Assembly: GCA_020718785.1 (NCBI GenBank)
Contig: DYRK01000067.1
Coordinates: 1-16,010, forward strand
Length of the DNA stretch: 16,010 nt
Origin: Desulfatirhabdium butyrativorans
GTDB lineage: Bacteria > Desulfobacterota > Desulfobacteria > Desulfobacterales > DYRK01
Reading direction: 5' to 3'
The stretch's first letter is position 1; each line of letters opens with the position of its first letter. Below are positions 13,907-16,010 of this stretch, piece by piece. The notes below the pieces were generated by a model. The model was not told where the DNA came from. It made no database searches and saw nothing but the letters and a program-made list of their open reading frames with translations. The position numbers were made by a program, and so were the translations under genes.

Positions 13907-14815
13907 ATGAAACAGTTGTTTTCCACAAAAGAAGTGGCTAAATTTCTGGATATAAACGAAAAAATGGTTTACTCCCTGATTTCCGAAAAAGGGCTGCCGG
14001 CAACAAAAATCACAGGAAAATGGCTTTTCCCGCGGCATCTCGTGGAGCAGTGGATCGAAACCCATACCCTCAACTATCCGGAACCTTCAACCCGTCTCCC
14101 GCCTTATCACGGATTGCTGATTGTCGCGGGCAGCAATGATCCCCTGCTGGAAAGAACCCTTTCTCTTTTTAATGCCCGCAATCCGGATCACATTGCAGTG
14201 TTCGGAAATATCGGGAGCATGGGAGGATTGCGGGCATTGAGACTGGAACTCTGTCATATCGCATCAAGTCATCTGCTTCAGGAAAATGAAGAAGAATACA
14301 ATTTTGACTTTGCCACACAGGAACTGGAGAAAATGCCCGCTGTGATCAATTTCTGCCGGAGAGAACAGGGGATACTGGTTCAGAAACAGAATCCCCTTAA
14401 AATCCGGTCTGTTGCAGATCTGGCCCGTCCCGGAATCCGAGTCGTAAACCGGGGACCCGGCACCGGAACACGCCTTCTGTTTGACCGTGAACTCCGTAAG
14501 GCAGGCATCAGCACCGACACTCTCGACGGTTATCATCATGAAATGCCGCGGCATTTGGATGTCGGAATAGAAATTCTGTCAGACCGTGCAGATGCAGGGC
14601 CCGGTATCCGCCCCGTGGCATCACTGCTCGGTCTGGATTTTATTCCGTTGCGATGGGAGCGATATGACCTTTTAGTGACAAAGGAACGTTTTTTTGATCC
14701 GGGAGTACAGCTTTTTCCGGGAATTCTTCACGAACAGTCCTTTAACGATCTGGCCGGAACCTTTGAGGGCTACGACATAAGTCTTAGCGGAAAAATGGTC
14801 TTCCCGCGACAATAA
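13907..14815 (+). CDS. Excisionase-type HTH regulator with periplasmic-binding-like (PBP-like) domain
   Basis: A 302-residue regulator in two parts. Residues 1-50 form a MerR/excisionase-type helix-turn-helix (LFSTKEVAKFLDINEKMVYSL, then the wing TGKWLFPRHLVEQWI). Residues about 60-300 form a PBP-like domain of the PF12727 type, with GLLIVAGSNDPLLERT, GSMGGLRALR, VVNRGPGTGTRLLFDREL and DAGPGIRPVASLLGL. In relatives this domain resembles molybdate/tungstate-binding proteins, and many of these genes sit beside such transporters. Here it lies 31 nt after trkH, so it may sense an oxyanion or another small ligand. ATG 13907 was chosen because GGGAGA (13895-13900) is spaced 6 nt from it but directly abuts the in-frame ATG 13901. 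There is no clear terminator after it. Confidence 0.85.
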   Translation: MKQLFSTKEVAKFLDINEKMVYSLISEKGLPATKITGKWLFPRHLVEQWIETHTLNYPEPSTRLPPYHGLLIVAGSNDPLLERTLSLFNARNPDHIAVFGNIGSMGGLRALRLELCHIASSHLLQENEEEYNFDFATQELEKMPAVINFCRREQGILVQKQNPLKIRSVADLARPGIRVVNRGPGTGTRLLFDRELRKAGISTDTLDGYHHEMPRHLDVGIEILSDRADAGPGIRPVASLLGLDFIPLRWERYDLLVTKERFFDPGVQLFPGILHEQSFNDLAGTFEGYDISLSGKMVFPRQ

Positions 14816-14968
14816 GTATCACTCGGCTCCGGCAATGTTTTTCTCATATTGCAGTTCGGCGGCGACTGCCGTATTTCCGACTGATTTGCCGCCGATAAGC
14901 TTTTTTCTCTTTTCTGCTTTGCACCTGCCGAAACTAAAAAAAACCGCTTTGAAGAACTGCCGGCGAAA
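14816..14968. other. Convergent gap between the HTH-PBP regulator and the AT-hook gene
   Basis: These 153 bases separate converging genes. GGCGGC (14858-14863) can pair with GCCGCC (14888-14893), followed by GATAAGC and a run of six T with more T-rich sequence. It might serve as a weak terminator for the + strand, but the stem is short and its loop is 24 nt. I see no gene here. Confidence 0.4.
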
Positions 14969-15583
14969 CTATTTTTTATTTTTTTCAGGACCGAAGGATA
15001 CCTTGACAACAAGATCCATATCTTCGTTTCCGGCAGCTTTCCGTATCATTCTGAGCAGCAGTTCTTCCAGAGCTTTCGCATCCGACGGCACATCCGCAAC
15101 AGCTTTTGCAGCCTTAGGCAATCCCGCAGATTTCGGCGGTCTGCCCGGATGTCTCTTCTCAGGCGTCCCTTTTGCCGTCTCTTTTACAGTTTTTTCGACA
15201 GCCGTTTTTCCGGTTTCAGGTACAGATTTTGCATACTTCCGCAGTCCGGGAAAATCTTCCAGCGCTTCTTCAAGCACATATTTGTCCGGACCTATCTTCA
15301 GCGTCAGTCCGTAAGCTTTATCCTCCGTAAGCGCCAATGCTTCCTCGACCATCGTATATACAAATCCGTTTTCCCCCTTGTTTTTCCGGATAAACAGACC
15401 CAGATCACATCGTTTGCTGTCGGTGATCTTGGAAAGCATACTTGCCACGTCCTGGATTTTGATTTTCTTTTTTGCCGCCTTGGAGACCATAAGGACAATC
15501 TCGCCGGATGTCAGCGTTTTGCCTGTGAGCAGCGCGGCTACGATAAGCCGGCTCTTGCTTTTGCTTTCTGTTTTCTTCTTCAT
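14969..15583 (-). CDS. Basic protein with AT-hook motif and probable winged-helix N-terminus
   Basis: A 204-residue Lys-rich protein that I do not recognise as a named family. Residues about 10-95 look like a winged-helix domain: SRLIVAALLTGKTLTSGEIV (helix, turn, helix), then KIKIQDVASMLSKI, and a beta-wing around CDLGLFIRKNKGENGFVYTM. Residues about 120-165 are a basic, low-complexity linker with an AT-hook, KRHPGRPPK (GRP at 147-149), suited to the minor groove of AT-rich DNA. The C-terminus (ALEELLLRMIRKA.., then DLVVKVSFGPEKNKK) looks like a helix and a strand. The architecture suggests a DNA-binding regulator or nucleoid protein. It has a good promoter and a leader holding a long AT-rich inverted repeat, a possible autoregulatory site. 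The AAAGGA upstream is about 12 nt from ATG, rather far. Confidence 0.78.
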   Translation of the reverse strand: MKKKTESKSKSRLIVAALLTGKTLTSGEIVLMVSKAAKKKIKIQDVASMLSKITDSKRCDLGLFIRKNKGENGFVYTMVEEALALTEDKAYGLTLKIGPDKYVLEEALEDFPGLRKYAKSVPETGKTAVEKTVKETAKGTPEKRHPGRPPKSAGLPKAAKAVADVPSDAKALEELLLRMIRKAAGNEDMDLVVKVSFGPEKNKK

Positions 15584-15641
15584 TATTGACAGATATCCTT
15601 TCTTTATTTGATAGTGTTACATCGGTTGCAGTCCACAGATA

Positions 15642-15749
15642 TATAGACTTTCAGAAATTAAATTTCACTGCGTTATCGGTCGGAGATATACGAAAAGAGT
15701 ATGATCTCCTCCCTGCTGCCTTGTGAAATTTAATTTCTGAAAATCTATA
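15642..15749. repeat. 27-bp inverted repeat with inner hairpin in the AT-hook gene leader
   Basis: The arms 15642-15668 and 15723-15749 pair over 27 bp with one mismatch; the core AAATTAAATTT is itself almost palindromic. Inside the 54-nt spacer GGAGAT..ATAC pairs with GTAT..ATCTCC (15694-15721 region). On the - strand the element lies in the untranslated leader of the AT-hook gene. It could be a protein-binding site, an RNA hairpin that tunes expression, or a small inserted repeat. Confidence 0.8.
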
Positions 15750-15752
15750 GAC

Positions 15753-15781
15753 AGTCTAACGTCATCTTTTTGTTTTGTCAA
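15753..15781 (-). promoter_or_regulatory. Sigma70-type promoter of the AT-hook gene
   Basis: On the - strand TTGACA (15781-15776) is followed after 17 nt by TAGACT (15758-15753). This is a perfect -35 and a four-of-six -10 at ideal spacing. Transcription would start near 15746, giving a leader of about 160 nt that begins inside the inverted repeat. The -10 is part of a small palindrome, TAGACAGTCTA (15748-15758), a possible operator. Confidence 0.6.
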
Positions 15782-15834
15782 GGATTGAGATTAGTATTAC
15801 ATAATTTTTCCGCAAATCATATTGTTAAAACCTG

Positions 15835-15982
15835 CACACTGCCGGACAGAAAAATACAACATGCTGATTTTATTAAAAAGAATAAGATAACTGCCTGTAA
15901 TAAAAAACATCGGGCTGCAGAAAATTGTCCGGCAGTGCGGTTTGCGCCGTTGAAACGATTTGCAAAATTGTCCGGCAGTGTG
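15835..15982. repeat. Three copies of a TGTCCGGCAGTG repeat, two direct and one inverted
   Basis: A 17-bp direct repeat, AAAATTGTCCGGCAGTG, occurs at 15921-15937 and 15964-15980, spaced 43 nt start to start. The inverse of its core (CACTGCCGGACA) is at 15837-15848, so 15835-15848 and 15969-15982 can pair over 14 bp as outer ends of a 148-bp segment. The segment between is AT-rich without a convincing gene. It may be another small palindromic element or a regulatory region for something beyond the window. Confidence 0.65.
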
Positions 15983-16010
15983 TAAAATCGGTCATTTTTT
16001 ACATATATAC

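Larger units (their letters stand above)
15584..16010. other. 427-base non-coding right end
   Basis: This AT-rich region has no credible gene. It holds the promoter and leader of the AT-hook gene, the 27-bp inverted repeat and the TGTCCGGCAGTG repeats. The 71-codon frame at 15770-15985 runs across the repeats, has no ribosome binding site, and looks accidental. Confidence 0.6.

Noticed and set aside
14835..15589. Long + strand frames opposite the AT-hook gene
   Set aside because: They are antisense to a coherent basic protein with promoter; their Ser/Phe-rich composition is the expected complement of Lys/Glu-rich codons.
15921..15980. CRISPR or iteron array from the 17-bp direct repeats
   Set aside because: Only two direct copies and one inverted; no replication gene or cas gene in the window.
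15770..15985. 71-codon frame at the right end
   Set aside because: No ribosome binding site, its sequence spans the TGTCCGGCAGTG repeats, and its composition is unlike neighbouring genes.

Overview
The window is a gene-dense bacterial segment of moderate GC. Nearly all genes lie on the + strand; one AT-hook gene at the right end lies on the - strand. The gene content suggests a Gram-negative Desulfobacterota-type bacterium (Desulfobacterales-like): a papain-like protease with a dockerin-like tail, a PD-(D/E)XK family protein with a charged tail, Liv-type ABC permeases, a SEC-C methionine aminopeptidase, a 60-residue MucR-like protein, a UPF0175/DUF3368 toxin-antitoxin pair, and a gene with an in-frame UGA at a conserved Cys position. 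This assignment is inferred from gene types and is not tested here; no rRNA or tRNA gene was seen.

Layout. 30-2213: secreted C1A protease followed by a strong terminator. 2362-3201: PD-(D/E)XK family protein. 3278-5271: LivH and LivM permeases overlapping by 4 nt, without their ATPases or binding protein. 5314-5425: nested palindrome. 5456-6370: SEC-C methionine aminopeptidase. 6427-6508: second nested palindrome. 6535-6717: small MucR-like protein. 6844-7605: DUF1573 protein read through an in-frame TGA, a candidate selenoprotein. 7612-8232: HAD phosphatase and terminator. 8306-8460: third, very long nested palindrome. 8479-9900: TldD-type metalloprotease. 9985-10829: UPF0175 antitoxin and DUF3368 PIN-like toxin. 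10851-14815: a tightly packed run of a family 3 solute-binding protein, a HAMP protein with no output domain, TrkH, and an excisionase-type HTH regulator with a periplasmic-binding-like domain. 14969-15583 (-): AT-hook protein with a good sigma70-type promoter whose transcript would begin in a 27-bp inverted repeat. 15835-15982: three copies of a short TGTCCGGCAGTG repeat.

The most interesting signal is the DUF1573 gene. TGA sits exactly where the family has the first Cys of its CGCT motif, the frame is open for 178 codons on the far side, and a hairpin sits at the usual distance for a bacterial SECIS, although its loop lacks the usual G. The second theme is a set of intergenic palindromes built alike: outer inverted repeats around one or more inner hairpins. 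The third is the 10851-14815 cluster, which looks like a periplasmic sensing module coupled to potassium uptake.
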